Of a stretch of DNA of 39,060 bases, positions 1-7,177 are shown piece by piece; position 1 is the first letter of the stretch, and every line of letters begins with the position of its first letter. The position numbers and the translations under genes are program-made. The notes beneath the pieces were generated by a model. That model was not told the origin of the DNA. It made no database searches and saw only the letters and a list, made by a program, of their open reading frames with translations. The DNA lies in contig CAYZED010000023.1 of NCBI GenBank assembly GCA_964477445.1, positions 1 to 39,060 of the forward strand, given 5' to 3'. This stretch comes from CAYZED01 sp964477445 (lineage in GTDB: Bacteria; Bacillota; Clostridia; Lutisporales; Lutisporaceae).

Positions 1-83
1 CTATAGAAGAAGGACTCAGATTCGCTATTAGAGAAGGTGGAAGAACAGTTGGAGCAGGTGCGGTTGCATCTATTATTGCTTAG
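1..83 (+). CDS. tuf: Elongation factor Tu, C-terminal end (partial)
   Basis: Only the last 26 codons lie in the window, starting in frame at base 3 and ending with TAG at 81-83. They read IEEGLRFAIREGG and then GAGAVASIIA, the very conserved end of domain 3 of EF-Tu, the GTPase that brings aminoacyl-tRNA to the ribosome. Its position directly before rpmG-secE-nusG is the usual one in Firmicutes. A hairpin follows at 97-126, so the next genes probably form a separate unit. Confidence 0.97.
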   Translation, partial: IEEGLRFAIREGGRTVGAGAVASIIA

Positions 84-96
84 TAATTAGTATGCT

Positions 97-126
97 GGAG
101 GGCTTGGAAAAAAAATCTAGCCCTCC
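97..126 (+). terminator. Hairpin after tuf
   Basis: GGAGGGCT (97-104) pairs perfectly with AGCCCTCC (119-126) around an A-rich 14-nt loop. The T-rich tail is weak (CATTT), so termination may be partial. It separates tuf from the rpmG-secE-nusG genes. Confidence 0.65.
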
Positions 127-135
127 CATTTCCAC

Positions 136-164
136 TTGACACTACCATGGATTTTTGATAAATT
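136..164 (+). promoter_or_regulatory. Probable sigma-A promoter for rpmG-secE-nusG
   Basis: TTGACA at 136-141 is a perfect -35 box. With a 17-bp spacer it is followed by TAAATT at 159-164, a four-of-six match to the -10 consensus. It lies just after the tuf hairpin and about 130 bp before rpmG. Confidence 0.6.
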
Positions 165-295
165 GTATTGGTAGCTTTTATGGTTAGGTTAAGCAGACTA
201 TAATGAAATTTTTATGCGGAGCATGGTGACCTATTTTGTGAAAACAAACTAGTGTTATTTAGGCTTTGCTTTACGTCTATCAGGAGGTGTGAAAG

Positions 296-445
296 ATGAG
301 AGTAATGATCACAATGGCTTGTGGTGAATGCAAACAAAGAAATTATAACAGCATGAAGAATAAAAAGAACAATCCCGAAAGATTGGAAATGCGCAAATAC
401 TGCAGATTCTGCAGAAAGCATACCGAACATAAGGAAACAAAATAG
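296..445 (+). CDS. rpmG: Ribosomal protein bL33
   Basis: A 49-residue 50S subunit protein. The start is ATG 296 behind AGGAGGTG (281-288). It carries four cysteines in two pairs, C9/C12 and C36/C39, which is the zinc-binding (C+) form of L33. Family length is about 49-55 residues, so it is complete. The neighbours tuf, secE and nusG are the classical context for this small gene. Confidence 0.95.
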   Translation: MRVMITMACGECKQRNYNSMKNKKNNPERLEMRKYCRFCRKHTEHKETK

Positions 446-466
446 CCTATAAAGGATGTGTTTTTA

Positions 467-697
467 ATGGCTGGAACAATAGATAAAAAAGTCGAAAAAA
501 AAGCAAGACCAAAAGTAGCTTTTGGAAAATATTTTAGAGAGACCAGAGCAGAAATGAAAAAAGTTACATGGCCTACGAGAAAAGAATTAATTCAACACAC
601 AGGTGTTGTATTGTCTTCAATTGTACTCATTGGTTCTTTCATTTGGGTTGCTGACTTTTTCATGGGTGAAATAGTAACAAGAGTACTAGGAAAGTAA
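467..697 (+). CDS. secE: Preprotein translocase subunit SecE
   Basis: A 76-residue SecE, the small essential subunit that clamps the SecY channel in the inner membrane. A basic cytoplasmic stretch (residues 4-30) leads into the conserved amphipathic helix with EMKKVTWPTRKEL. One transmembrane helix follows at about residues 46-66. A GTG at 458 is also in frame, but ATG 467 is preferred because AAAGGA (451-456) then has a 10-nt spacing, whereas it would almost touch the GTG. It lies 36 bp before nusG. Confidence 0.96.
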   Translation: MAGTIDKKVEKKARPKVAFGKYFRETRAEMKKVTWPTRKELIQHTGVVLSSIVLIGSFIWVADFFMGEIVTRVLGK

Positions 698-733
698 TTG
701 TGAGGAGGCAGGCTTCTAGAGGGCCGATACATT

Positions 734-1252
734 ATGGAAGATAACGGTAAGTGGTACGTAGTACATACATATTCCGGCTATGAAAACAAAGTAAAGGCCA
801 ACATCGAAAAGATGGTAGAGAACCGAAGCATGCAAGATGTAATTTTCGAAATCATGGTTCCCATGGAAGAATCTGTAGAGATAAAAAATGGGAAAAAGAA
901 GATTACTCAGAAAAAGGTTTTCCCTGGCTATGTGCTTGTTAAAATGTTAATGACAGATGAATCGTGGTATGTCGTAAGAAATACTCGCGGTGTCACAGGC
1001 TTCGTTGGTCCAGGATCTAAGCCAGTTCCTTTGACAGACGAAGAAGTTAGAACTTTAGGCGTGGAGAAGGCTGTATTTAAACTTGACGCTGAAGTTAAAG
1101 ATCACGTGAAAGTCACGAACGGACCATTCGAGAATTTTATCGGAATAATTCAAGAAATTAACGACGAAAAACAGAAGGTTCGAGTGATAATCTCAATGTT
1201 TGGTAGGGAAACCCCAGTAGAATTAGATTTCTACCAGGTGGAAAAGATATAG
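734..1252 (+). CDS. nusG: Transcription termination/antitermination factor NusG
   Basis: A 172-residue NusG that binds RNA polymerase and couples it to pausing, Rho or the ribosome. The NGN domain begins WYVVHTYSGYENKV and extends to about residue 110. A C-terminal KOW domain starts near residue 118 with VKVTNGPFENFIG. A GAGGAGG at 702-708 is too far from the ATG (734), so AGAGGG at 718-723 is the likelier ribosome binding site. It is followed by rplK after 34 bp. Confidence 0.97.
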   Translation: MEDNGKWYVVHTYSGYENKVKANIEKMVENRSMQDVIFEIMVPMEESVEIKNGKKKITQKKVFPGYVLVKMLMTDESWYVVRNTRGVTGFVGPGSKPVPLTDEEVRTLGVEKAVFKLDAEVKDHVKVTNGPFENFIGIIQEINDEKQKVRVIISMFGRETPVELDFYQVEKI

Positions 1253-1286
1253 TCCCATGTCTCAATTGTGAGAGGAGGTGTAAACA

Positions 1287-1712
1287 ATGGCAAAAAAAGT
1301 GATGGCAATGGTAAAGCTTCAGGTAAACGCAGGAAAAGCTACTCCAGCTCCACCTATTGGTCCGGCTCTTGGTCAGCATGGTGTTAATATCATGGGATTC
1401 TGTAAAGAATTTAATGAAAGAACGGCTAAACAGGTAGGTCTTATTATCCCAGTAGTTATTACGGTTTATCAGGATAGATCTTTCTCATTCATCCTAAAGA
1501 CACCACCAGCATCAGTTCTTATTAAGAAGGCAGTTGGTATCGAAAGCGGTTCAGCAGTGCCACAGAAGACTAAAGTTGGTAAGATATCTAAGGAAAAAAT
1601 CAGAGAGATTGCAGAACTCAAGATGCCTGACCTGAATGCAGGAAGCATCGAAACAGCAATGTCAATGGTGGCTGGTACAGCCAGATCAATGGGTGTAGTC
1701 GTAGAAGACTAA
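1287..1712 (+). CDS. rplK: Ribosomal protein uL11
   Basis: A 141-residue L11 of the ribosomal stalk base, which binds the GTPase-associated centre of 23S rRNA. The N-terminal domain has the proline-rich motif ATPAPPIGPALGQHGVNIM. The C-terminal RNA-binding domain ends with MSMVAGTARSMGVVVED. It is of normal length, starts behind AGGAGGTG, and precedes rplA as in most bacteria. Confidence 0.97.
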   Translation: MAKKVMAMVKLQVNAGKATPAPPIGPALGQHGVNIMGFCKEFNERTAKQVGLIIPVVITVYQDRSFSFILKTPPASVLIKKAVGIESGSAVPQKTKVGKISKEKIREIAELKMPDLNAGSIETAMSMVAGTARSMGVVVED

Positions 1713-1766
1713 TATTAAGTGGGAGGAACCTTAAAGGTTTCGCTATTACCACGAGGAGGAAATGAA

Positions 1767-2456
1767 ATGTTTAGAGGAAAGAAGTACGTTGAGAGCGCGA
1801 AATTAATAGATAGAAGTAAGTTCTATGATATTAAAGAAGCTATCGAATTAGTACAAAAAACAGCAACAGCGAAATTTGATGAATCCATCGAAGTTCACGT
1901 AAAACTTGGGGTTGACTCAAGACATGCTGACCAACAGGTTAGAGGTGTAGTTGTATTACCACACGGAACCGGAAAAACTTTAAGAGTTTTAGTTTTCGCA
2001 AAAGGCGATAAAGCTAAGGAAGCTGAATTAGCTGGAGCAGAATTTGTTGGAGCAGAAGAACTTGTAACGAAAATCCAAACAGAAAACTGGTTTGATTACG
2101 ATGTTATCGTAGCTACTCCAGATATGATGGGCGTTGTCGGAAGACTTGGTAAGGTACTCGGTCCTAAAGGCCTTATGCCAAACCCTAAATCCGGAACAGT
2201 TACATTTGATGTAGCAAGAGCAATCCAAGAAATTAAAGCCGGTAAAGTTGAATATAGAGTTGACAAAACATCTATTGTTCACGTTGGTATCGGAAAAAAA
2301 TCTTTCGGCACAGAAAAACTGTACGAAAATTTCCACACTCTCATGGAAGCTGTTATAAAAGCTAAGCCATCTGCTGCTAAAGGTACATACCTTAAGAGCG
2401 TTGCTATAGTTAGTACAATGGGCCCATCAGTAAGAGTAAACCCTGCGAAGTTATAA
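1767..2456 (+). CDS. rplA: Ribosomal protein uL1
   Basis: A 229-residue L1 of the mobile stalk at the ribosomal E site; in many bacteria it also represses its own mRNA. Typical motifs are VKLGVDSRHADQQVRG, VLPHGTGKTLRV and GRLGKVLGPKGLMPNPKSGT. The frame is open upstream to 1719, but ATG 1767 behind GAGGAGGAAATGAA gives the normal N-terminus MFRGKKYVESAKL, so I chose that start. It is followed by the L10 leader. Confidence 0.96.
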   Translation: MFRGKKYVESAKLIDRSKFYDIKEAIELVQKTATAKFDESIEVHVKLGVDSRHADQQVRGVVVLPHGTGKTLRVLVFAKGDKAKEAELAGAEFVGAEELVTKIQTENWFDYDVIVATPDMMGVVGRLGKVLGPKGLMPNPKSGTVTFDVARAIQEIKAGKVEYRVDKTSIVHVGIGKKSFGTEKLYENFHTLMEAVIKAKPSAAKGTYLKSVAIVSTMGPSVRVNPAKL

Positions 2457-2475
2457 TTTCTTGGCAGGCGGAGTA

Positions 2476-2600
2476 AATTAGAATACATACCGTAGACAGT
2501 AGGTATTAGCTTGCGCTTTTTAAATCCTACCGAGGTTTCATACATATAGGTATGCAGCCTCCTGTCGCAAGACAAGGGGCTTTCTATTTGTTAAAAGAAA
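2476..2600 (+). promoter_or_regulatory. Ribosomal L10 leader with terminator-like hairpin
   Basis: The untranslated region before rplJ contains the paired segments of the L10 leader family, including CCGTAGACAGTAGGT (2490-2504) and TCCTACCGAGG (2525-2535). A hairpin then pairs 2557-2566 with 2571-2580 around a GCAA loop with one mismatch, and is followed by TTTCTATTTG. The L10(L12)4 complex is known to bind such leaders and repress rplJ-rplL. The arrangement fits attenuation by premature termination, which is my inference. Confidence 0.85.
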
Positions 2601-2632
2601 CCTGACAGATTTTTAATCAAGGAGGTGTAGTT

Positions 2633-3130
2633 ATGTCAAAAAATCTCGCAATAAAAGAACAGGCAGTCATCGATATTAAAGAAAAGCTTGAAAAAGCAGC
2701 TTCAATGGTATTTGTTGATTACAAAGGTATCAATGTTGAACAAGTAACGGAGCTCAGAAAAAGATGCAGAGAAGCAGGAGTAGAATACAAGGTATATAAA
2801 AATACTCTATTTAAAAGAGCGGCTAAAGATGCTAATGTATCAGGAATTGACACATTACTCGAAGGCACAGTTGCTGTAGCGTTTGGTTATAACGATGTTG
2901 TTGCTCCAGCGAAAGCTATGAATCAGTTCATAAAAGACTTCCCAAAAACTACAATCGCTTTAAAAGGCGGTCTTGTAGAAGGCGTTATTATGGATGCAGT
3001 TAGCGTTAAAGCACTTGGTGATCTTCCAAGCAAAGAGATACTTCTCTCAATGCTTCTTGGAGCTCTTCAAGGGAATCTCAGGAATCTTGCTTATTCATTG
3101 GATCAAATCAGAATTCAAAAAGAAGCTTAA
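2633..3130 (+). CDS. rplJ: Ribosomal protein uL10
   Basis: A 165-residue L10, the stalk base that carries the L7/L12 dimers on its C-terminal helix. Recognisable segments are ASMVFVDYKGINVEQVTELR and YKVYKNTLFKRAA near the N-terminus. The start ATG follows AAGGAGGTG. The L10 leader upstream should make it autoregulated together with rplL, which lies 34 bp downstream. Confidence 0.97.
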   Translation: MSKNLAIKEQAVIDIKEKLEKAASMVFVDYKGINVEQVTELRKRCREAGVEYKVYKNTLFKRAAKDANVSGIDTLLEGTVAVAFGYNDVVAPAKAMNQFIKDFPKTTIALKGGLVEGVIMDAVSVKALGDLPSKEILLSMLLGALQGNLRNLAYSLDQIRIQKEA

Positions 3131-3164
3131 TAATAATTATTAAATATTTAGGAGGAAACAAAAA

Positions 3165-3536
3165 ATGTCAAGTGAAAAAACATTAAAATTTATAGAAGAA
3201 ATCAAAACAATGACAGTTCTCGAACTCGCAGAACTCGTAAAAGCTATCGAAGTGGAATTCGGTGTAACAGCTGCAGCGCCTACAGCGGCTGCTGCTGGTC
3301 CTGCTGCTGCAGTTGAAGAAGAACAGACAGAATTCAACGTTGTTCTTTTAGAAACTGGTGCTGAAAAAATCAAAGTTATTAAAGTAGTTAGAGAACTCAC
3401 TGGACTCGGCTTAAAAGAAGCTAAAGACCTCGTTGATGGAGCTCCTAAGAATGTTAAAGAAGGCGTTTCTAAAGCTGAAGCTGAAGAAGTTGCTAAGAAA
3501 TTTGAAGGAACTGGCGCGAAAGTCGAAATTAAATAA
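3165..3536 (+). CDS. rplL: Ribosomal protein bL12 (L7/L12)
   Basis: A 123-residue L7/L12 that recruits and stimulates translational GTPases. The N-terminal dimerisation helix is followed by the alanine-rich hinge (about residues 35-50). The globular C-terminal domain contains KIKVIKVVRELTGLGLKEAK. It ends the ribosomal block: a strong terminator at 3566-3603 follows and rpoB, the usual next gene, is not present. Confidence 0.97.
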   Translation: MSSEKTLKFIEEIKTMTVLELAELVKAIEVEFGVTAAAPTAAAAGPAAAVEEEQTEFNVVLLETGAEKIKVIKVVRELTGLGLKEAKDLVDGAPKNVKEGVSKAEAEEVAKKFEGTGAKVEIK

Positions 3537-3565
3537 TTGCAATATCATATTATTTTATGATGAAA

Positions 3566-3603
3566 AACAGCTCATGAGCGTCAAAGCTTATGGGCTGTTT
3601 TTT
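3566..3603 (+). terminator. Intrinsic terminator after rplL
   Basis: A 14-bp stem pairs 3566-3579 with 3586-3599, including G-U pairs, around the loop GTCAAA. Six T follow at 3598-3603. It closes the rplJ-rplL transcription unit. Confidence 0.9.
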
Positions 3604-3652
3604 GATTTGTTTTTTGATTTGTTTATTTTTGTTTATTTCTGTATTATTTTTT

Positions 3653-3740
3653 ATGTTATTTTCATGCCATTTTTATGTTATTTTCATGCCATTTTTATGT
3701 TATTTTCATGTCATTGCTATGTTATTTTCATGCTATTTCT
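3653..3740 (+). repeat. 22-bp tandem repeat, four copies
   Basis: Four head-to-tail 22-bp units start at 3653, 3675, 3697 and 3719, each beginning ATGTTATTTTCATG. The first two are identical and the last two carry a few substitutions. Similar T-rich degenerate text lies on both sides (about 3600-3652 and 3741-3765). The stretch between the rplL terminator and the channel gene at 3885 holds nothing else that I can recognise. Confidence 0.9.
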
Positions 3741-3884
3741 TCGTTATTATATGATATTTTTCATCTATAAAACCTATATATGACTATCCTAAATCATGAA
3801 AATATGTTACGATTCGAAGGTAGGAATTATTTGTGAAATGGGTATAAATTGGCTGATTCAATTGCATGATGAGGAGTTGATTTG

Positions 3885-5111
3885 ATGAGCGCTTTTGATT
3901 ATAAGAGGCTTAATTCAGAAATTAGAGAAAAGGCAAGACTTCGAAAAGAAGAAAACCAAGTATTCTATGATAACAATTTAAGTAATCTTACCAGTGGTGA
4001 AAACATTACCGAGAGAATTTACGATGAAGAGTCACTGGAGTCAGATAGTGGAATATTTGAATTCGAGCTAGATGAATTCAAATTTGCGAAATTCAATAAT
4101 CTCATTTTTGGATGCGATGAAGCTATAAATGAAAGTGCATTTACTAAGGTAAACGGAATATGCTTCTACTATTGCGATTTTTCGTTTTGTGGTTTTAGTA
4201 ATATTATATTTACAAATTGTTCTTTTGTTGGATGTAATTTTTCAGAGTGTTATACTCTGGGCTTTGCAGCAACGTTTAGAGAATGTAGCTTTATTAGTCG
4301 AAATCTAGGCGAGACGAATATTGATGATGCGCCAAGCATGTTTAAAGATTGTGAACTTTCACTAAAACTTATTGACACCGATATTTCAATGAGTGTTTTT
4401 GAAAAGAGTCACTTTTATTTTTCAAGATTTGAAAGAGTCAACATGAGGGACACTATATATCTGGACAGTAATTTTGACACAATAAAAATTATCGACTGTG
4501 ATATGCGAAACACAAAGATAATGAACCCAAAATTTATAGAATTCTATATTGAAGATTCGATAAATAGAACAAAAGTGAATAAAGGGACATTCCTTGACGC
4601 TATAAACTTTAATAAAAAAGAAGAACGTGAAGTGCGATTTTCAATTGAGGTTTATAGCCAGTTTAGTGAACTTTTTGAGATGAATAAATTAATGGACTTA
4701 AATGGTGAATATTTCTTTTTGTACAAAAAAACTGAAGCGATTAATTTAAAAGGGATATCAAAATTTAAAGCTTTTATGGGCCTCATTACTTGTGGATATG
4801 GGGAAAGACCATCATACAGTTTGTTAACGGCATTATTTCTTGTTTTGTTTTATGGAACATTATACATGTTTTTTGGAGTAAATATTAATAACGAAGTTAT
4901 AACATTTAGACCTTCACTCCAGTCTCTATTTCCACCACTTGAAAATTTGGTTGTATGGTACCATTTTAGTCTAGTTACTTTTTCAACAACAGGGTATGGA
5001 AACGTTGTCCCAGTCGGAGGAAGTTTATTGGTTTCAGCAATAGAAATGATTTCTGGAGTTGTTATGGTGGGTATTTGGGTCTCTACACTAGTTAGAAAAA
5101 TGGTAAGATAA
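3885..5111 (+). CDS. Pentapeptide-like repeat protein fused to a two-helix K+ channel pore
   Basis: A 408-residue membrane protein. Residues about 45-240 are built of short repeats with F or C at regular spacing (for example CDFSFCGFSN and TNCSFVGCNFSEC), as in pentapeptide right-handed beta-helices. The C-terminal quarter is a channel module: a transmembrane helix (about 312-333), a pore loop with the filter TTGYGNVVP (about 367-375) and a second helix (about 380-403). TGYG is the K+ selectivity signature of the Ion_trans_2 family. ATG 3885 is preferred to TTG 3882 because of GAGGAG at 3871. A paralogue lies at 28540-29757. It is only 65 bp before the che operon with no terminator between. 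The role of the beta-helix is unknown. Confidence 0.8.
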   Translation: MSAFDYKRLNSEIREKARLRKEENQVFYDNNLSNLTSGENITERIYDEESLESDSGIFEFELDEFKFAKFNNLIFGCDEAINESAFTKVNGICFYYCDFSFCGFSNIIFTNCSFVGCNFSECYTLGFAATFRECSFISRNLGETNIDDAPSMFKDCELSLKLIDTDISMSVFEKSHFYFSRFERVNMRDTIYLDSNFDTIKIIDCDMRNTKIMNPKFIEFYIEDSINRTKVNKGTFLDAINFNKKEEREVRFSIEVYSQFSELFEMNKLMDLNGEYFFLYKKTEAINLKGISKFKAFMGLITCGYGERPSYSLLTALFLVLFYGTLYMFFGVNINNEVITFRPSLQSLFPPLENLVVWYHFSLVTFSTTGYGNVVPVGGSLLVSAIEMISGVVMVGIWVSTLVRKMVR

Positions 5112-5176
5112 TACATTTTAATAGTAAGGAAGTAATTGGTTTTTAGCAAAAATTTTATAACAGGAGCGTATTGAGA

Positions 5177-5554
5177 ATGAAAGAGAAAATATTGTTTGCC
5201 GATGATTCGCCAGTAATAAAAAAAATGGTTAAGAGAGCTGTGGAAGCGGTTGGTTTTGAAGTGTTAGATGCAGGTGATGGCAAAGAAGCACTCGAAGTAC
5301 TTGCTAAAGAGTTTGAGAATATAGTATTGGTGATTTCTGACTGGAATATGCCAAATATGAATGGTTTTGATTTATTAAAATCAATAAAAGCAGATAATAA
5401 ATATAAATCAATACCTGTAATAATGCTAACGACCGAGGGTGAAAAGACAAATATAAATAAAGCGATACAAGCTGGTGCCTCGAATTATTTATTGAAACCA
5501 TTTAATAATGCTGATTTAGTAAAAAAGGTACTTCAAGCATTGGGGAGGAGTTAA
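5177..5554 (+). CDS. cheY: CheY-like response regulator, first copy
   Basis: A 125-residue stand-alone receiver domain. The acidic pair D9/D10, phosphoacceptor D55 (in ISDWNMPNMNG), T85/T86 and K107 are all present, so it should be phosphorylated by CheA. No output domain follows, as in CheY proteins that act on a motor or other machine. ATG 5177 gives a 10-nt spacing from AGGAG (5162-5166), better than the in-frame TTG at 5171. It is the first gene of the che operon and resembles the CheY at 15016, sharing AIQAGASNYLLKPF. Confidence 0.93.
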   Translation: MKEKILFADDSPVIKKMVKRAVEAVGFEVLDAGDGKEALEVLAKEFENIVLVISDWNMPNMNGFDLLKSIKADNKYKSIPVIMLTTEGEKTNINKAIQAGASNYLLKPFNNADLVKKVLQALGRS

Positions 5555-5555
5555 T

Positions 5556-7136
5556 ATGTCATCAAAGGATAACAAAAAAATAATTGGTAATCTTTTAAGA
5601 TACCTATCTAGAACAATTATAATAGTAATACCCATAGCTGTAATAGTATCATTAGGCGCTGGCAGAGTAGTTGGGATTTTGGGCAAAGAGTGGACTCCTT
5701 ATATTGTTACTCAAATTTTAATAGGTATTTTACTGGTTTTGGTTGCTAGCACAAAGAATTTTATTATGTACATAAAGCCTTCGGTAGATATGATTGAGCT
5801 CCTTAAAGAAATCGTTAATGAGCACGACATGAAAAAAAGATTAAATTTAAAAACAAAAAGTGAAGTCGGCGAATTGGCTAGATTTTTTAACCTACACATG
5901 GAGAGCATGCAAAATATCCTCAGAAATATTTCTGGAACAACTTCGACGCTAAATGACTCATCTGTAAGTTTATTGAAAGTTTCAAATGTATTATCAAAAA
6001 ATAGTGACAATGTTAATCAAAAAGCTGAAACGGTTACTTCTACTATAGAAGAAATGACGGTAAGCATTGAAGAAACGGCAGTAGCCCTTTCTGAAACTAG
6101 TAAGAATATGAGCAGCGTAGCGACGTCAGTAGGAGATATATCAAGCGCCACTAAGAATTTGGCATCAGCATCTAGTCAGACTTCCCAGGTAGTCAACCAG
6201 GTCACAGGTATTGTGGAACAAATATCACAGAGCATAAATAATGTTTCAGGTTCAGCAAAAGAAGTTTCCAATTCAGTAAGCAACGTAGCTACAGCTGTTA
6301 AAGAAATAAGTCTTTCACTATCCGAAATAAGTAGAAATTGTGAGCGCTCAATTCATATAACCAGTGATGCAGGTCAAAACGCGAAAGATACAAATTCCAT
6401 TATTGAGAAACTAAATCATTCATCAAGACAAATAGGAAAAATAATAGGTGTAATTAACGACATTGCTGATCAAACCAATATGTTAGCTTTAAATGCAGCT
6501 ATTGAAGCGGCTGGAGCCGGAGAAGCTGGAAGAGGATTTGCAGTTGTAGCGAATGAAGTCAAAGAGCTAGCAAAACAAACAGCGGATGCTACCGAAGAAA
6601 TCGGAGATCAAATAGATACAATGCAATCAAATATGGCCGGAGCAGTTAGAGCAGTAGCGACTATTACAGATGTCATAAGAGAAATAATGTCAATAACTGG
6701 GACTATAGCAGCGGCTGTAACTGAACAAACTGCTATTACAGGGGACATCTCTAACTCAGTAATTAAAGCAGCTGAGAAATCAAATCACATAACACGGGAA
6801 ATAGGCGATATAGCCTCGAATTCGCACTCAGCTGCAGAAAGCTTAATGGAGGCATCTAAAGGTGTGAATGAGATAGCTAAATCGACTTTGGCCCTTTCTC
6901 TTTCGTCTAAAGAGGCTTCCGAAAACTCAGAGCATGCATTCGGTAAGATTGAAAGAATTACTAAATCAACATATGAAATTTCTAAGGGTGCTGGTGAAAT
7001 ATCTGAAAATACTCAGTTAATCACAACAGCTTTTAGCGAAGTTTCCATAGGATCAAGAGATACCAGTGATTCAGCGAAAGCTCTTGCAGAAATTGCAAAA
7101 AAACTTGAAATGTTGGTTAAACAGTTTAAATTATAA
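5556..7136 (+). CDS. Methyl-accepting chemotaxis protein without an external sensor domain
   Basis: A 526-residue chemoreceptor. Two hydrophobic helices (about 20-42 and 48-66) are separated by only a few residues, so nothing of size lies outside the cell. A HAMP-like segment follows (about 70-120, with SEVGELARFFN). A long coiled-coil signalling domain has its hairpin tip at about residues 305-340 (DQTNMLALNAAIEAAGAGEA). The tip binds CheA and CheW in this family. No C-terminal CheR-tethering pentapeptide is visible. The gene begins one base after the cheY stop codon. With no periplasmic domain it may sense membrane state or rely on the neighbouring soluble receptor; that is inference. Confidence 0.93.
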   Translation: MSSKDNKKIIGNLLRYLSRTIIIVIPIAVIVSLGAGRVVGILGKEWTPYIVTQILIGILLVLVASTKNFIMYIKPSVDMIELLKEIVNEHDMKKRLNLKTKSEVGELARFFNLHMESMQNILRNISGTTSTLNDSSVSLLKVSNVLSKNSDNVNQKAETVTSTIEEMTVSIEETAVALSETSKNMSSVATSVGDISSATKNLASASSQTSQVVNQVTGIVEQISQSINNVSGSAKEVSNSVSNVATAVKEISLSLSEISRNCERSIHITSDAGQNAKDTNSIIEKLNHSSRQIGKIIGVINDIADQTNMLALNAAIEAAGAGEAGRGFAVVANEVKELAKQTADATEEIGDQIDTMQSNMAGAVRAVATITDVIREIMSITGTIAAAVTEQTAITGDISNSVIKAAEKSNHITREIGDIASNSHSAAESLMEASKGVNEIAKSTLALSLSSKEASENSEHAFGKIERITKSTYEISKGAGEISENTQLITTAFSEVSIGSRDTSDSAKALAEIAKKLEMLVKQFKL

Positions 7137-7177
7137 TTTCATTAATCACTAGCACTTACGCTAAGAAAGAGGATAAT

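Noticed and set aside
458..697. GTG 458 as the secE start
   Set aside because: The ribosome binding site at 451-456 would almost touch it; ATG 467 has a normal spacing and gives a typical SecE N-terminus.
3653..3740. CRISPR array
   Set aside because: The 22-bp units are head to tail with no unique spacers and no cas genes nearby; it is a simple tandem repeat.
3433..3783. 116-codon plus-strand frame after rplL
   Set aside because: It begins inside rplL in a wrong frame and runs through the terminator and the T-rich tandem repeat, giving an F/I/Y-rich nonsense peptide.
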